This document shows, in pieces, positions 34,785 through 42,871 of a stretch of 64,000 nt of DNA (positions are counted from its first letter, which is position 1; each line of letters opens with the position of its first letter). The stretch is from assembly GCA_965216445.1 (NCBI GenBank), contig OZ244166.1, positions 310,001 to 374,000 of the forward strand. Direction: 5' to 3'. The notes under the pieces are model-generated. The model was not told the origin of the DNA. It made no database searches and saw nothing but the letters and a program-made list of their open reading frames with translations. The position numbers were made by a program, and so were the translations under genes. This stretch comes from MA-ANB-1 sp965216445 (GTDB lineage Bacteria > Actinomycetota > Acidimicrobiia > Spongiisociales > ZC4RG35).

Positions 34785-35100
34785 CTTCCCCTTTGGGGAA
34801 GGTGGCTCAACAGGAGGTCGAGACGGTGGTGGGCCGTTCTCACCAACTAGGGCTGGGAGCCGGGCTCTCCTTCCACCCTCCCTCGTTCGCTGCGCTCGGG
34901 GGTACTCCCTCCATGCGACTTCGTCCTTGGAGAGCAAGAGACTGGCTCTCCCTCGCTTGCGGAGGGAGTGGTCGCCGCCGTAGGCGGCGGTCGAGGGTGG
35001 GAGGTGCTCACCAGTTCGAGCTGGGAACAGACCCCGCCTCAGGTGGGAGCGAAGAAGCGGGTCTGCCTACGGGGTCGTGCTTTGGACGATCCCGGGTTGG
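34785..35100. repeat. Structured repeat region downstream of tRNA-Leu
   Basis: No gene is supported here. Perfect hairpins: CTTCCCC-TTT-GGGGAAG (34785-34801) and CGCCGCC-GTA-GGCGGCG (34973-34989); also CTCCCTC ... GAGGGAG near 34952. The stretch CCTCGTTCGCTGCGCTCGGG with TACTCCCTCC is an inverted, diverged copy of the core of the DUF559-flanking arrays. Two copies of a motif of the form CTCACCA...GCTGGGA lie near 34835 and 35007 as a direct repeat around the hairpins. It may be an old remnant of the same element family. Confidence 0.6.
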
Positions 35101-35165
35101 CCTGACCCGGTCCCGTCCTCCAATGTCGCTTGCATTGGTCGCAACCCCCGTTGCTTGATAAATAG

Positions 35166-35223
35166 ATGCCCGGGTCTCCGCCTTTATCAGAAACCTTTCT
35201 GATGTTTCGGTAGGTTCGGGCAT
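35166..35223. promoter_or_regulatory. Nested inverted repeat before ECF sigma gene
   Basis: Outer arms ATGCCCG (35166-35172) and CGGGCAT (35217-35223) enclose a perfect inner hairpin ATCAGAAA-CC-TTTCTGAT (35186-35203). It ends 41 nt before the sigma gene, so it may be a leader structure or an operator. No known riboswitch pattern was recognised. Confidence 0.5.
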
Positions 35224-35263
35224 TTAACAGTTATGACGTTCGTAGAGCTTGGAAAGGTGGCGC

Positions 35264-35809
35264 ATGACCGACAGCGATGAGCGGTTTGTTGACCTCTATG
35301 AAAGGTTCTACAAGCCCGTTTACGCATATTGTCGTCGGCGGACGTCAGCCGAGCATGTGGACGACGCCGTCGCCGAGACTTTTCTGATCGTCTGGCGAAA
35401 GATTGATCTGGCGCCTCGTGGATCCGAGGTGCTCGCGTGGATGTATGGCGTGGCCTACCGCGTACTCGGCCACCAGTGGCGAGGACTGGGGAGAAGGTCT
35501 CGACTCGAGAAGAAGCTGGGGTCGATCGGGCACCAGGTAACCAACACACCGGATGATGTGATTCTGATGAGGCAGGAATCGCTACAGGTCCTCGAGGCGC
35601 TTTCCTCTTTGAAGACTACTGATCAGGAGATCCTCCGCCTCGCGGCATGGGAGGAGCTTCCACAGGAGGACATTGCCGTCGTGCTGAACATCAGCATCGG
35701 GGCGGTCCGCCAGAGACTCTACGAAGCAAAGAAGAACCTGACCAGAAAGTACGACTACTTGGACAACAGACGCAAAACCCCCGCTGCGAAGAAAGGAGGT
35801 GTGCGGTGA
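35264..35809 (+). CDS. ECF sigma factor
   Basis: A 181-residue ECF sigma-70 factor. Region 2 runs from FVDLYERFYKPVYAYCRRRT through VDDAVAETFLIVWRK; region 4 holds LKTTDQEILRLAAWEELPQE (split EILRLAAWEE) and the HTH IAVVLNISIGAVRQRLYEAK. ATG 35264 follows GGAAAGGTGG; an upstream in-frame start lacks one. Its stop overlaps the GTG of a membrane protein that is the likely anti-sigma factor. The C-terminal tail is Lys-rich. The target regulon is unknown. Confidence 0.9.
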   Translation: MTDSDERFVDLYERFYKPVYAYCRRRTSAEHVDDAVAETFLIVWRKIDLAPRGSEVLAWMYGVAYRVLGHQWRGLGRRSRLEKKLGSIGHQVTNTPDDVILMRQESLQVLEALSSLKTTDQEILRLAAWEELPQEDIAVVLNISIGAVRQRLYEAKKNLTRKYDYLDNRRKTPAAKKGGVR

Positions 35810-36537
35810 CACGCGAAGACCAGGTTTTCACGCTCTTGGTGGAATCGAACCCAGTAGCACGAGTTGACGACATCGATTTCGAGCTGGTCGGTGGCGCCCA
35901 CTACCTCGACGACATTGAACGCAGGAGCAGCGAAGTGACCCAACTAGATACCAAGACCGAAACACCTGAGCAGAACAAGACGAGGAACCGGGGACTCATA
36001 CTGGGTCTTGCTGCCGCAGTCGCGGTCGTCCTTGTCCTGGCAGTGGTCCTTTCGCAGGAGGACGCACCGCCAGTAGCGGACGATCCTGTAGTAACCACGC
36101 TTTCACAGGAGGATGCGTTGGCGGAGAGGTACACACTCCTGCTGGCCAACTATGCGGACGCGTCGAACGGCGGGGACATCGCGGAGGTGATGAGTCTCTT
36201 CACGAACTCCTATCCGCCCGAAATGAGACGGCACCCGTTCGTTTCCGATGTCCAACTCTGGGACACCAATGCGGTGCGCACCGGGGTCGAGCTGTTCGTC
36301 GCGGCACAAGGTTCGGGTAGCGGTCTCGAGTTCTTTGATCTTGAGTTCGGAGATCCCGACAGCGTCGTGAAGCCTGACATTACGTTCAATTGGCGCCTCC
36401 TCTACGGGGCTGACGGCTCTGAAGCAGGAGGCGAGGCGGGGTGCATCGGCGGTAAGACGGCCAAGGTTTTCATCCGAGGCAGCCAGATCTCCTCATTCGA
36501 CTGGGGGTTCGCCGACCCCAGCCTGTGCGGCACCTAG
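35806..36537 (+). CDS. Membrane protein, putative anti-sigma factor with NTF2-like sensor
   Basis: A 243-residue protein. The GTG start overlaps the sigma stop and has a full AAAGGAGG 5-10 nt ahead. Residues 1-60 are cytosolic and start VTREDQVFTLLVESNPVARVDDIDF (here cut in reading to TREDQVFTLL), then a single TM (about 63-83, ILGLAAAVAVVLVLAVVL). The extracytoplasmic part (about 100-243) looks like an NTF2/SnoaL fold and carries two Cys near its end (EAGCIGG, SLCGT) that may form a disulfide. The anti-sigma role is inferred from operon and topology; no zinc anti-sigma motif (HxxxCxxC) is present. Confidence 0.65.
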   Translation: MTREDQVFTLLVESNPVARVDDIDFELVGGAHYLDDIERRSSEVTQLDTKTETPEQNKTRNRGLILGLAAAVAVVLVLAVVLSQEDAPPVADDPVVTTLSQEDALAERYTLLLANYADASNGGDIAEVMSLFTNSYPPEMRRHPFVSDVQLWDTNAVRTGVELFVAAQGSGSGLEFFDLEFGDPDSVVKPDITFNWRLLYGADGSEAGGEAGCIGGKTAKVFIRGSQISSFDWGFADPSLCGT

Positions 36538-36560
36538 GGCCTTCCCAAACGAACTCCGAA

Positions 36561-36604
36561 GGGTTTGCACGCTGGCTGAATAGGCGCAGCCAGCGTACAA
36601 ACCC
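36561..36604 (+). terminator. Long hairpin ending the ECF sigma operon
   Basis: GGGTTTG (36561-36567) pairs with CAAACCC (36598-36604) and CGCTGGCTG (36570-36578) with CAGCCAGCG (36587-36595), with a 2-nt internal bulge and an 8-nt loop. It lies 24 nt after the stop. The rest of the gap to 36798 holds nothing I can recognise. Confidence 0.7.
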
Positions 36605-36798
36605 AGGTCTGTTCGCCGTAGGCCCCACCCGGCCACCATGAGCAACGTCAAGTGGGTCGTCGCCAGCGATACCTGCCAAGCCCGGCCCGAGGGGTCTCCT
36701 CCGGGTTGGTGGCGTCGAAGGCACCGGTGATTGCGTCGAGAACTTGAGCGCTTGGCTGTGACCTGGCAGCTAATGCCTCACACGCGGGAGCCTGGCAG

Positions 36799-37184
36799 TC
36801 AGTCGCCGGTGTCGATGATCTTCAAAGCCGCCCAAATATCAGCAGGGAACGCTTGGCGTTTGGCTATCTGTCCGGCATCGTTGAAGTGGAGGACTTCGGC
36901 GTATGAGATATCGAGGTGCTCGTCGTCGGTTTGAGCCGTTGCATGGACGAGGGCAACCAGGTGCTCGTCGTTGGCGAAAAGGTCATGGAGGCTGTTCTCG
37001 ATGCGAATCCCGCCATCGGCGGCGAGTCTGGTTTCAAGGGCTGACCTTCCTATGGTGGGTTTGCGCTCGCCCATCTCCCACCAACGACGTCTTCGGCGAC
37101 GAGCCGCAGTAAATCGGAGTGATCTCCGTCCCACGAAGCACGCGCCGCCGCCTTGTAGGCGATTGCATAGGGGTGGGCTTCCAC
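36799..37184 (-). pseudogene. SnoaL/NTF2-like gene disrupted by a frameshift
   Basis: Two frames together give one SnoaL-like protein. The first (from GTG 37184) reads VEAHPYAIAYKAAARASWDG then SDLLRLVAEDVV. The second resumes WWEMGERKPTIGRSALETRL and ends IIDTGD at 36799. The junction is near 37079-37085, where one T is missing between GTC GTT and TGG TGG; adding it restores EDVVWWEMGE. No other stop lies inside. It may be a true pseudogene or a base-call error. Such proteins are small isomerase- or sensor-like NTF2 folds. Confidence 0.7.
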
Positions 37185-37306
37185 GGTTGAACTCTGCCAT
37201 CCGCAGATTCAGGGGTCAAGAAAGTCAGAGACGGGCAACCTGCCGTCTGTCGGTCTTCGGGGACCGGCTGTGTCTGGATTCGGGACCTGTTTACCCTTCG
37301 GCGTGA

Positions 37307-38299
37307 ATGGTCTTCGATCCTCCTAAACCGAAAAGGCGCGCCATACGTTGGTTCGTTCCAGTGCTCCTGGTGGTCATTGCCCTTGTGGCGTTGTCCGCCT
37401 CTGGGGCGGGGACCGAAACCCGGGATGAGATCGACTACCTGAACGAGATGTCGTCGCAGATCGAACAGCTTGCCATGGACGGCGATGCCTTGCGCGATGT
37501 GGTCTCCCGCCTTTCCCGGATCGATCGCCAGGAGTTGGTCACTGTCATCGATCGGCTCCGTGCCGACCTTTCGACGGGCATCGCATTCGTCGGCACCGAG
37601 CCGCCGAGTGATTCTCTGATCGCCGTACGCTCCCTTTATCGGCTGGCCTTAGACGAGTGGAACGACGGTATCGCCCGATTCGGATCGGGGATTCTCGCTG
37701 CAGCCGACAACCCGGATGACACGACTCCGACTGACACCATCGCCAATGGACTGGTTGGCCTCCGAGCCGGAGACAGTCTTTTTACAGACCTCCTTGACGA
37801 GGTAGATCGCATTGATGTCCCCGATCCGATAACACCATTCCGCTCAGTAGTCCTATCTCCAGCTGACGGTGAGGCGATTGGGCTGGCGGTGGGTTACACC
37901 AACGCCGCCCGCAACCCGAACAATGGTCTCTCTTTACGACCGGGGCTGGCGGTTTCCTCGCTGGTTGCCTCACCGGACTGGCAACTGAATCCCGACGACC
38001 AGGTGGTTATGCCCTTTACTGACACGGCCACCTTTTCTGTGATTGTGACCAACGTAGGCAACTTGATCTCGCCCGAGGAGCAACTGACGCTCACTCTGAC
38101 CGGTACGGGTGAGCCCACTCAGCTGAGCCTTCCGATCCCTCCTCTTGATCCGGGTGAGCAGACGACGATCACTTTCGACCCTGTCGCCGTGGTTGCAGGG
38201 GAACTTCATGAAGTGAAGGCCGAGATAGTCGTTTCGGACATCGACTCGGACTTCGAGGACAACGTGATCACAGTGTTGTTCCGGGTAAACACCGAGTGA
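37307..38299 (+). CDS. Single-TM secreted/membrane protein of unknown function
   Basis: A 330-residue protein: a basic N-terminus (PPKPKRRAIRW), one TM (about 15-36), a helical region with coiled-coil character (about 40-190) and a C-terminal Ig/CARDB-like beta domain (about 210-330: TFSVIVTNVGNLISPEE and LDPGEQTTITF). The order suggests an extracellular adhesin-like or cell-wall protein. Directly upstream of serS. I do not recognise the family. Confidence 0.65.
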   Translation: MVFDPPKPKRRAIRWFVPVLLVVIALVALSASGAGTETRDEIDYLNEMSSQIEQLAMDGDALRDVVSRLSRIDRQELVTVIDRLRADLSTGIAFVGTEPPSDSLIAVRSLYRLALDEWNDGIARFGSGILAAADNPDDTTPTDTIANGLVGLRAGDSLFTDLLDEVDRIDVPDPITPFRSVVLSPADGEAIGLAVGYTNAARNPNNGLSLRPGLAVSSLVASPDWQLNPDDQVVMPFTDTATFSVIVTNVGNLISPEEQLTLTLTGTGEPTQLSLPIPPLDPGEQTTITFDPVAVVAGELHEVKAEIVVSDIDSDFEDNVITVLFRVNTE

Positions 38300-38332
38300 G
38301 AATCCTGCGGCGTTCGTTACCATCGCTCGTCC

Positions 38333-39580
38333 ATGATTGATCCCAAACTCCTCCGAGATGACCCAGAGCAGATCCGTGAGTCGCTACGACGCCGCGGGTC
38401 CAGCCTCGATCTCGACGCAATAATCGCTCTGGAGGCCGAGGTTCGGTCGCTACGCCAGGATGCCGAAACTCTTCGGGCCGAGCAGAAGGAGGCAGGTCGG
38501 GAGATCGCCACGCTCCAAGGCGAAGACAAGGAGGCAGCAATCGTCGCTGTGGGTGAACTTGCCCAGAGAGTCAAAGATGCCAATGCGGCCGTGGACGCAA
38601 AGGCTGCGTCTTTGGAACAGCAGCTGTTGGAAGTTCCGAACCTGATCGCCGATGATGCCGCCGACGGGCTCACAGATGCCGACAATGTCGAGCTGCGAAG
38701 TGTGGGCAACCCGGCCGCTTCGGGAAAAGACCATGCCCAACTTGGCGAATCCCTCGGAATAATCGACACGGAAAGGGGAGCCAAGGTTTCGGGGAGCCGC
38801 TTCGGATATCTGAAAGGCAAAGGCGCTCTGCTCGAGTTCAGTCTGGTCCGCTGGGCGATGGACAAACTCGTCGACGCCGGGTTCACACCAATGGTGCCTC
38901 CGGTGCTGGTCAGAGAGCATGCCCTCGAGGGAACAGGGTTCTTCCCTGAGGCCCGGGAACAGGTTTATGAGATACCCAAAGATGAATTGTTCTTGGTGGG
39001 CACTTCGGAAGTTCCCATGGCGGCCTACCACGGTGACGAGATCATCGAATCCGATGAACTCCCGATCCGATATGCGGGATTCTCAACGTGCTTTCGAAGA
39101 GAAGCTGGCACGTATGGGAAAGACACCGCTGGGATCTTCCGGGTCCATCAGTTCGACAAGGTCGAAATGTTTGTGTTCATCGACCCCGCAGAATCGTATG
39201 AGGAGCACGATCGGCTGTTGGCTGTGGAAGAGGCTTTGGTCAAGGATCTGGAGGTTCCGTATCGGGTGGTCAACGTCGCTGCGGGCGACCTTGGTGCCTC
39301 GGCATTCAAGAAGTACGACATCGAAGCGTGGTTCCCCGGCGAGCAGAACTACCGGGAGATCACATCCTGCTCCAACACCACCGACTACCAGGCTCGTCGT
39401 CTCAAGATCCGGATGCGCGGAGAGGCCGGGAATCAGGTTCTGCATACTCTGAACGGGACTGCCTGCGCAATCGGTCGCACCATTCTTGCGATATTGGAAA
39501 ACCATCAACAACCTGATGGCTCCGTCATGATCCCCGAAGCCTTGCGCAAGTACACAGGGTTCGATCGCATCTCGGCGTGA
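38333..39580 (+). CDS. serS: Seryl-tRNA synthetase
   Basis: A 415-residue class II synthetase charging all serine tRNAs. The N-terminal coiled-coil tRNA-binding arm spans about residues 25-100. Motif 2 is FRREAGTYGKDTAGIFRVHQF (cut as FRREAG and GIFRVHQF) and motif 3 NGTACAIGRTI, with substrate-loop TSEVPMAAYH. The length is normal. It overlaps menG by 4 nt. Four tRNA-Ser genes lie 3.2-5.3 kb downstream. Confidence 0.97.
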   Translation: MIDPKLLRDDPEQIRESLRRRGSSLDLDAIIALEAEVRSLRQDAETLRAEQKEAGREIATLQGEDKEAAIVAVGELAQRVKDANAAVDAKAASLEQQLLEVPNLIADDAADGLTDADNVELRSVGNPAASGKDHAQLGESLGIIDTERGAKVSGSRFGYLKGKGALLEFSLVRWAMDKLVDAGFTPMVPPVLVREHALEGTGFFPEAREQVYEIPKDELFLVGTSEVPMAAYHGDEIIESDELPIRYAGFSTCFRREAGTYGKDTAGIFRVHQFDKVEMFVFIDPAESYEEHDRLLAVEEALVKDLEVPYRVVNVAAGDLGASAFKKYDIEAWFPGEQNYREITSCSNTTDYQARRLKIRMRGEAGNQVLHTLNGTACAIGRTILAILENHQQPDGSVMIPEALRKYTGFDRISA

Positions 39581-40212
39581 GCGAAGTTTCGAACCCGATC
39601 TTTGCCAAGATTGCGGCCCGCTACGACCTGATAAACCGGATTCTCTCTTTCGGGCAAGAGCGGAAGTGGCGACGGTCGGGAGTTGAGATGCTCTCTCCGG
39701 GAACGGTGCTCGATCTGGGCAGCGGTACGGGCGACACCGACTTCGGTGGCAGAGAAGTGATCGGTCTCGACCCGGTAATCGAAATGCTGGCAATGAGCCC
39801 GGTGACCCGTCGTGTTGTCGGTGTTGGGGAGGCTCTGCCTTTGGCGGACTCAAGCGTGGACGGTGTGTTCAGTGCCTACGTGTTTCGCAACCTGTCGTCG
39901 GTCGAGAGGACCCTCGCCGAGATCCACCGCGTGCTCGAACCCGGGAATGTGGCGGTCGTAGTCGACCTCGCTCGACCAAAGAACCCGCTGTTGCGGTGGC
40001 TTCATCGACTCGGGACGGCCATCACCTTGCCGCTCGTTGGCCTGATCTTTGCTCGAGCTCCACGTGAGTATTGGTACCTTCACAAGAGCCTCGACTCGCT
40101 TCCGCCGCCTGAAACTCTCTACGCCGACCACGACCTCGAACTAGAAGAGGTCTGGCGTATGGGTCTCTTCGGGTTCGTGTACGGGGTCCGGCTCCGAAAA
40201 CCGCTTTCCTAA
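39577..40212 (+). CDS. MenG/UbiE-type methyltransferase, shortened core
   Basis: A 211-residue SAM methyltransferase of the UbiE/MenG type, likely making menaquinone from demethylmenaquinone. The N-terminal YDLINRILSFGQERKWRRSG, split as YDLINRILSFG, and the SAM motif LDLGSGTGD are clear; SYRYL-like YWYLHKSLDSLP is present. Compared with E. coli UbiE, about 6 residues are missing after the SAM motif and about 10 more after GLDP, making the Rossmann core small. GTG start overlaps serS. Another methyl acceptor is possible. Confidence 0.75.
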   Translation: MSEVSNPIFAKIAARYDLINRILSFGQERKWRRSGVEMLSPGTVLDLGSGTGDTDFGGREVIGLDPVIEMLAMSPVTRRVVGVGEALPLADSSVDGVFSAYVFRNLSSVERTLAEIHRVLEPGNVAVVVDLARPKNPLLRWLHRLGTAITLPLVGLIFARAPREYWYLHKSLDSLPPPETLYADHDLELEEVWRMGLFGFVYGVRLRKPLS

Positions 40213-40220
40213 GGTTCAGC

Positions 40221-40241
40221 CGGCCATATGTGGCCGCTTTT
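40221..40241 (+). terminator. Hairpin terminator after serS-menG
   Basis: CGGCCA (40221-40226), TATG, TGGCCG (40231-40236), followed by CTTTTC. The 6-bp perfect stem lies 8 nt after the menG stop. Confidence 0.6.
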
Positions 40242-40433
40242 CGGTAGAGAAGACGCTGTTCGGTCGATCTGACCTACCGACGGGCACTCGGTAACCTTGA
40301 GAGTGATCGTGCTAGGCGGGGCGCTAGGGGTGTCCTGAATCCGAAACCCTCTTCATGCGGAGCCGAGTTCCCCGTCCTCGGGGTGGTTGACAGCGGGGGC
40401 ATTTCGCCCGGTTGTCGGAGATGCGATGTTGAA

Positions 40434-40526
40434 GGTCGGGTCCTGCGCGGCGGAACCCTACGAACCGGGTCAGGTCCGGAAGGAAGCAGCCCTAAGTAGC
40501 CAGTTCCGGGTGCCGCAGGATTGCCT
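40434..40526 (+). ncRNA. ffs: Small signal recognition particle RNA (4.5S)
   Basis: Contains the near-invariant SRP apical loop GGTCAGGTCCGGAAGGAAGC (around 40468-40487) followed by AGCCCTAAG, enclosed by complementary flanks (GGTCCTGCG upstream against CGCAGGATT downstream). Ends are approximate. In many bacteria the gene lies near tadA, as it does here (about 1.3 kb away). Confidence 0.92.
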
Positions 40527-40602
40527 GGTCTGAGTTGGCAGCCGGCAACACTGCTGGATCCTCCACTTCAAAGACGGGGGCGCGATCAACAAAACGGCCC
40601 GA

Positions 40603-41808
40603 ATGTCGTTTCCAATTCCAGTTAGTGTCCACCAGCTGATGCTGACAGCCTTCGGTCCCACCTTTCCCCGCCTTTTTGCGGCGGCCATTCTTCAAGAACT
40701 GTCTTTCTTCTTGATGGTCCACGTCCCGGGGTATTTCGAAGATCTGGGAGTCAGCGAATCAACCTTCGGGCTTCTATACGGAGGAGCAGCCTTGGCAGCT
40801 TTGGCCCTCCGCCCTGCGTTTGGTCGGCTCCTCGATCTCAGGCACCGTCGATCAGTTCTCTTGGGTGCTGGGGCACTCAACGTGTTCTTTGTGCTGCTGC
40901 TTATCGGAACGTCGGTTTGGGGCCCCTTCCTGTGGATAGTGTTCGTCGCTCACCGGATTCTTCTTATCGGGTTGTTTACGGCGATGCTCACATACGCGGC
41001 CGACGCAATACCCGAGCAGAGGCGTACTCAGGGTCTCGCCATTTTTGGACTCTCGGGTCTGTTCTCGATCGCCATCGGTGGGCTGCTGGGGGACGTCGTC
41101 ATTGAGGCAGTCGGTTTCGACGGCCTGTTCCTGGCTTCGGCGATGGTAGGCCTGATTTCTTGGGGGATTGTCTGGACGTTCCCGTTGCTCGACATCCGTG
41201 GGCCAAGTCCGCGACGAGGATTCTTTCAGGCTCTCAAACAAAAGAACCTTCTGCCTATCTGGTGGATCACTTTGAGCTTTTCAATTGGACTCGAGACTCT
41301 CTTCTCCTTTACGCGAACATTCGTGGATGAGCGCCAGGTTGGCTCGACGGGATTGTTCTTTGGGATATATGGCGTGTCGGCGGCAGCGACCAGAATCGTT
41401 GGTGGTCGTTCATACGACCGAATCCCCAGGAGGCCCTTGGTTCTTGCGTCTATCGCAGGGTATGGGCTGGCTCTGATCCTTCTCGCCCAAGCTCAGGAGG
41501 TGCCGATGTTCGCTAGCGCCGCCGTGCTTGCCGGGGTCGGCCATGGGGTGGTATTTCCCGTCCTGTCGAGCTCGGTGGTCTACCGCTCACGCGTTGCTGA
41601 GAGAGGCTCTGCTTTCTCGATATTCACATCCATCTTCGATATTGCGCTGTTGTTCTCAGCACCGGTGGTCGGCGGCCTCATCGATGGGATCTCCTACACG
41701 TTCGCTTTCTCTTCAGTTGGAGGTTTTCTTGTCTTCGGGGGACTGGTTTACTGGCTGTGGGACAAGCGGATGGTCGAGTCTGGTGCGATGGTTGGCGTCG
41801 GTTCGTGA
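40603..41808 (+). CDS. MFS transporter
   Basis: A 401-residue permease with about 12 hydrophobic segments and the MFS loop motif GRLLDLRHRRSVLLGAGAL, read here as RLLDLRHRR, near residues 84-92. The second half has a related loop (GRSYDRIPRRPLVL). The start may be 40603 or ATG 40639. It lies between SRP RNA and the convergent tadA. No substrate can be assigned. Confidence 0.83.
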   Translation: MSFPIPVSVHQLMLTAFGPTFPRLFAAAILQELSFFLMVHVPGYFEDLGVSESTFGLLYGGAALAALALRPAFGRLLDLRHRRSVLLGAGALNVFFVLLLIGTSVWGPFLWIVFVAHRILLIGLFTAMLTYAADAIPEQRRTQGLAIFGLSGLFSIAIGGLLGDVVIEAVGFDGLFLASAMVGLISWGIVWTFPLLDIRGPSPRRGFFQALKQKNLLPIWWITLSFSIGLETLFSFTRTFVDERQVGSTGLFFGIYGVSAAATRIVGGRSYDRIPRRPLVLASIAGYGLALILLAQAQEVPMFASAAVLAGVGHGVVFPVLSSSVVYRSRVAERGSAFSIFTSIFDIALLFSAPVVGGLIDGISYTFAFSSVGGFLVFGGLVYWLWDKRMVESGAMVGVGS

Positions 41809-41822
41809 GAGGCTTGCGCCCG

Positions 41823-42305
41823 TCACTCGTCCGGTAGGCGTCTCGCGGCGAAGTAGTCGACCAAGATCGAAGCACACTCCGCTTCGAGAATCCCGGCCAC
41901 GACGTCCATCCGGTGGTTAAGGCGACGGTCCTGGGGGATGTTGTAGAGCGACCAGACGGCGCCAGCCTTCAGGTCGGTCGCCCCGTAGACGATCCGATCG
42001 ATCCGCGACAGAACCGCCGCACCCGCACACATCGCACACGGTTCCAATGTGACCACAAGGGTGTGACCTGTCAGACGCCAATCCCCAATCTCTCGGGCTC
42101 GCGCCGACAAGGCCAGGATCTCGGCGTGAGCAGTGGGGTCGGTGAGCTGCTCGCGGCGGTTGTGATCTGATGCGACGATGATGCCGGCAGAGTCAAGCAG
42201 GATTGCCCCGACCGGCACATCCCCGGCGGCCTGGGCCTGCCGTGCTCCAAGAAGGGCCGTCTGCATCGCTGATTCGTACTGCGGAAGTGAAATAGGCTCA
42301 GTCAC
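41823..42305 (-). CDS. tadA: tRNA adenosine deaminase TadA
   Basis: A 160-residue zinc deaminase turning A34 to inosine in tRNA-Arg(ACG). The His/Glu motif HAEILAL and PCAMCAGA zinc site are intact; ALLGARQAQAAGDVPVGAIL is the N-terminal block, read as GDVPVGAIL. The tRNA-Arg(ACG) substrate lies at 53331-53404. It is convergent with the MFS gene and divergent from the tRNA-Ser region. Confidence 0.93.
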   Translation of the reverse strand: MTEPISLPQYESAMQTALLGARQAQAAGDVPVGAILLDSAGIIVASDHNRREQLTDPTAHAEILALSARAREIGDWRLTGHTLVVTLEPCAMCAGAAVLSRIDRIVYGATDLKAGAVWSLYNIPQDRRLNHRMDVVAGILEAECASILVDYFAARRLPDE

Positions 42306-42427
42306 GTAGGAGCATTATCCTTGTTCCGTCCGCTCGGGCGAAGCCCGAGTCGTTTGAACAACCCCTGACTGGATTGGCACGCAAGTCGTGCGCGAGGCCC
42401 TGGGGGTCGGTTCGGATCCCCGCTCTT
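42306..42427. repeat. Gap with hairpins ahead of the tRNA-Ser array
   Basis: No gene is supported. CTCGGGC-GAA-GCCCGAG (42333-42349) is a perfect 7-bp hairpin with a GAA loop, and GCACG ... CGTGC lies near 42378. These resemble the hairpins downstream of the tRNA-Ser genes. Confidence 0.5.
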
Positions 42428-42779
42428 GGGTGACAAGTGAATAGTTTTCGGAGGGATCGCGGCAATGCTTTGCATTGCTTGCGAGTCTGGCTCCGCCAGA
42501 CTCGTGGCGAGCTATTGCGGGGTTTTCGTGGGCGCCTCCGAGTTCTGATTGGGTGGCAAGTGAATAGTTTTCGGAGGGATCGCATAGTCTCGGCCTGTGG
42601 TGCGCGGCCATTGGGCGGAGCTGCCGTTGGGGGTTTTGTGAATCCCCAACCGTCGGGTGACAAGTGAATAGTTTTCGGAGGGATCGCATAGTCTCGGCCT
42701 GTGGTGCGCGGCCATTGGGCGGAGCTGCCGTTGGGGGTTTTGTGAATCCCCAGCCGTGGGTGACAAGTGAATAGTTTTC
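42428..42779 (+). repeat. Tandem array of tRNA-Ser-like fragments
   Basis: The block GTGACAAGTGAATAGTTTTC followed by GGAGGGATCGC starts near 42428, 42551, 42655 and 42758; the last copy leads into the real tRNA-Ser(GGA). Copies two and three are almost identical over 104 nt and carry the tRNA 5' half and a variable-arm-like hairpin, but have a changed anticodon stem and no T-arm or 3' acceptor. In the first copy the body is replaced by hairpins GCAATGC-TTT-GCATTGC and CGAGTCTGGC-TCC-GCCAGACTCG (42462-42504). They look like partial tandem duplications of the tRNA gene with its promoter. Confidence 0.8.
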
Positions 42780-42870
42780 GGAGGGATCGCATAGTCTGGC
42801 CTAGTGCGCGGCACTGGAAATGCCGTTGGGGGTTTACGCTCCCTCGGGGGTTCAAATCCCCCTCCCTCCG
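42780..42870 (+). tRNA. tRNA-Ser(GGA)
   Basis: Class II tRNA. Acceptor GGAGGGA pairs with TCCCTCC (42863-42869); the anticodon loop CTGGAAA has GGA at 42816-42818; T-arm GGGGG-TTCAAAT-CCCCC; discriminator G. It is preceded by the complete copy of the tandem unit. Confidence 0.96.
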
Positions 42871-42871
42871 C

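Noticed and set aside
42428..42779. CRISPR-like periodic repeat
   Set aside because: Units are about 104 nt, derived from a tRNA gene, with no unique spacers and no cas genes nearby.
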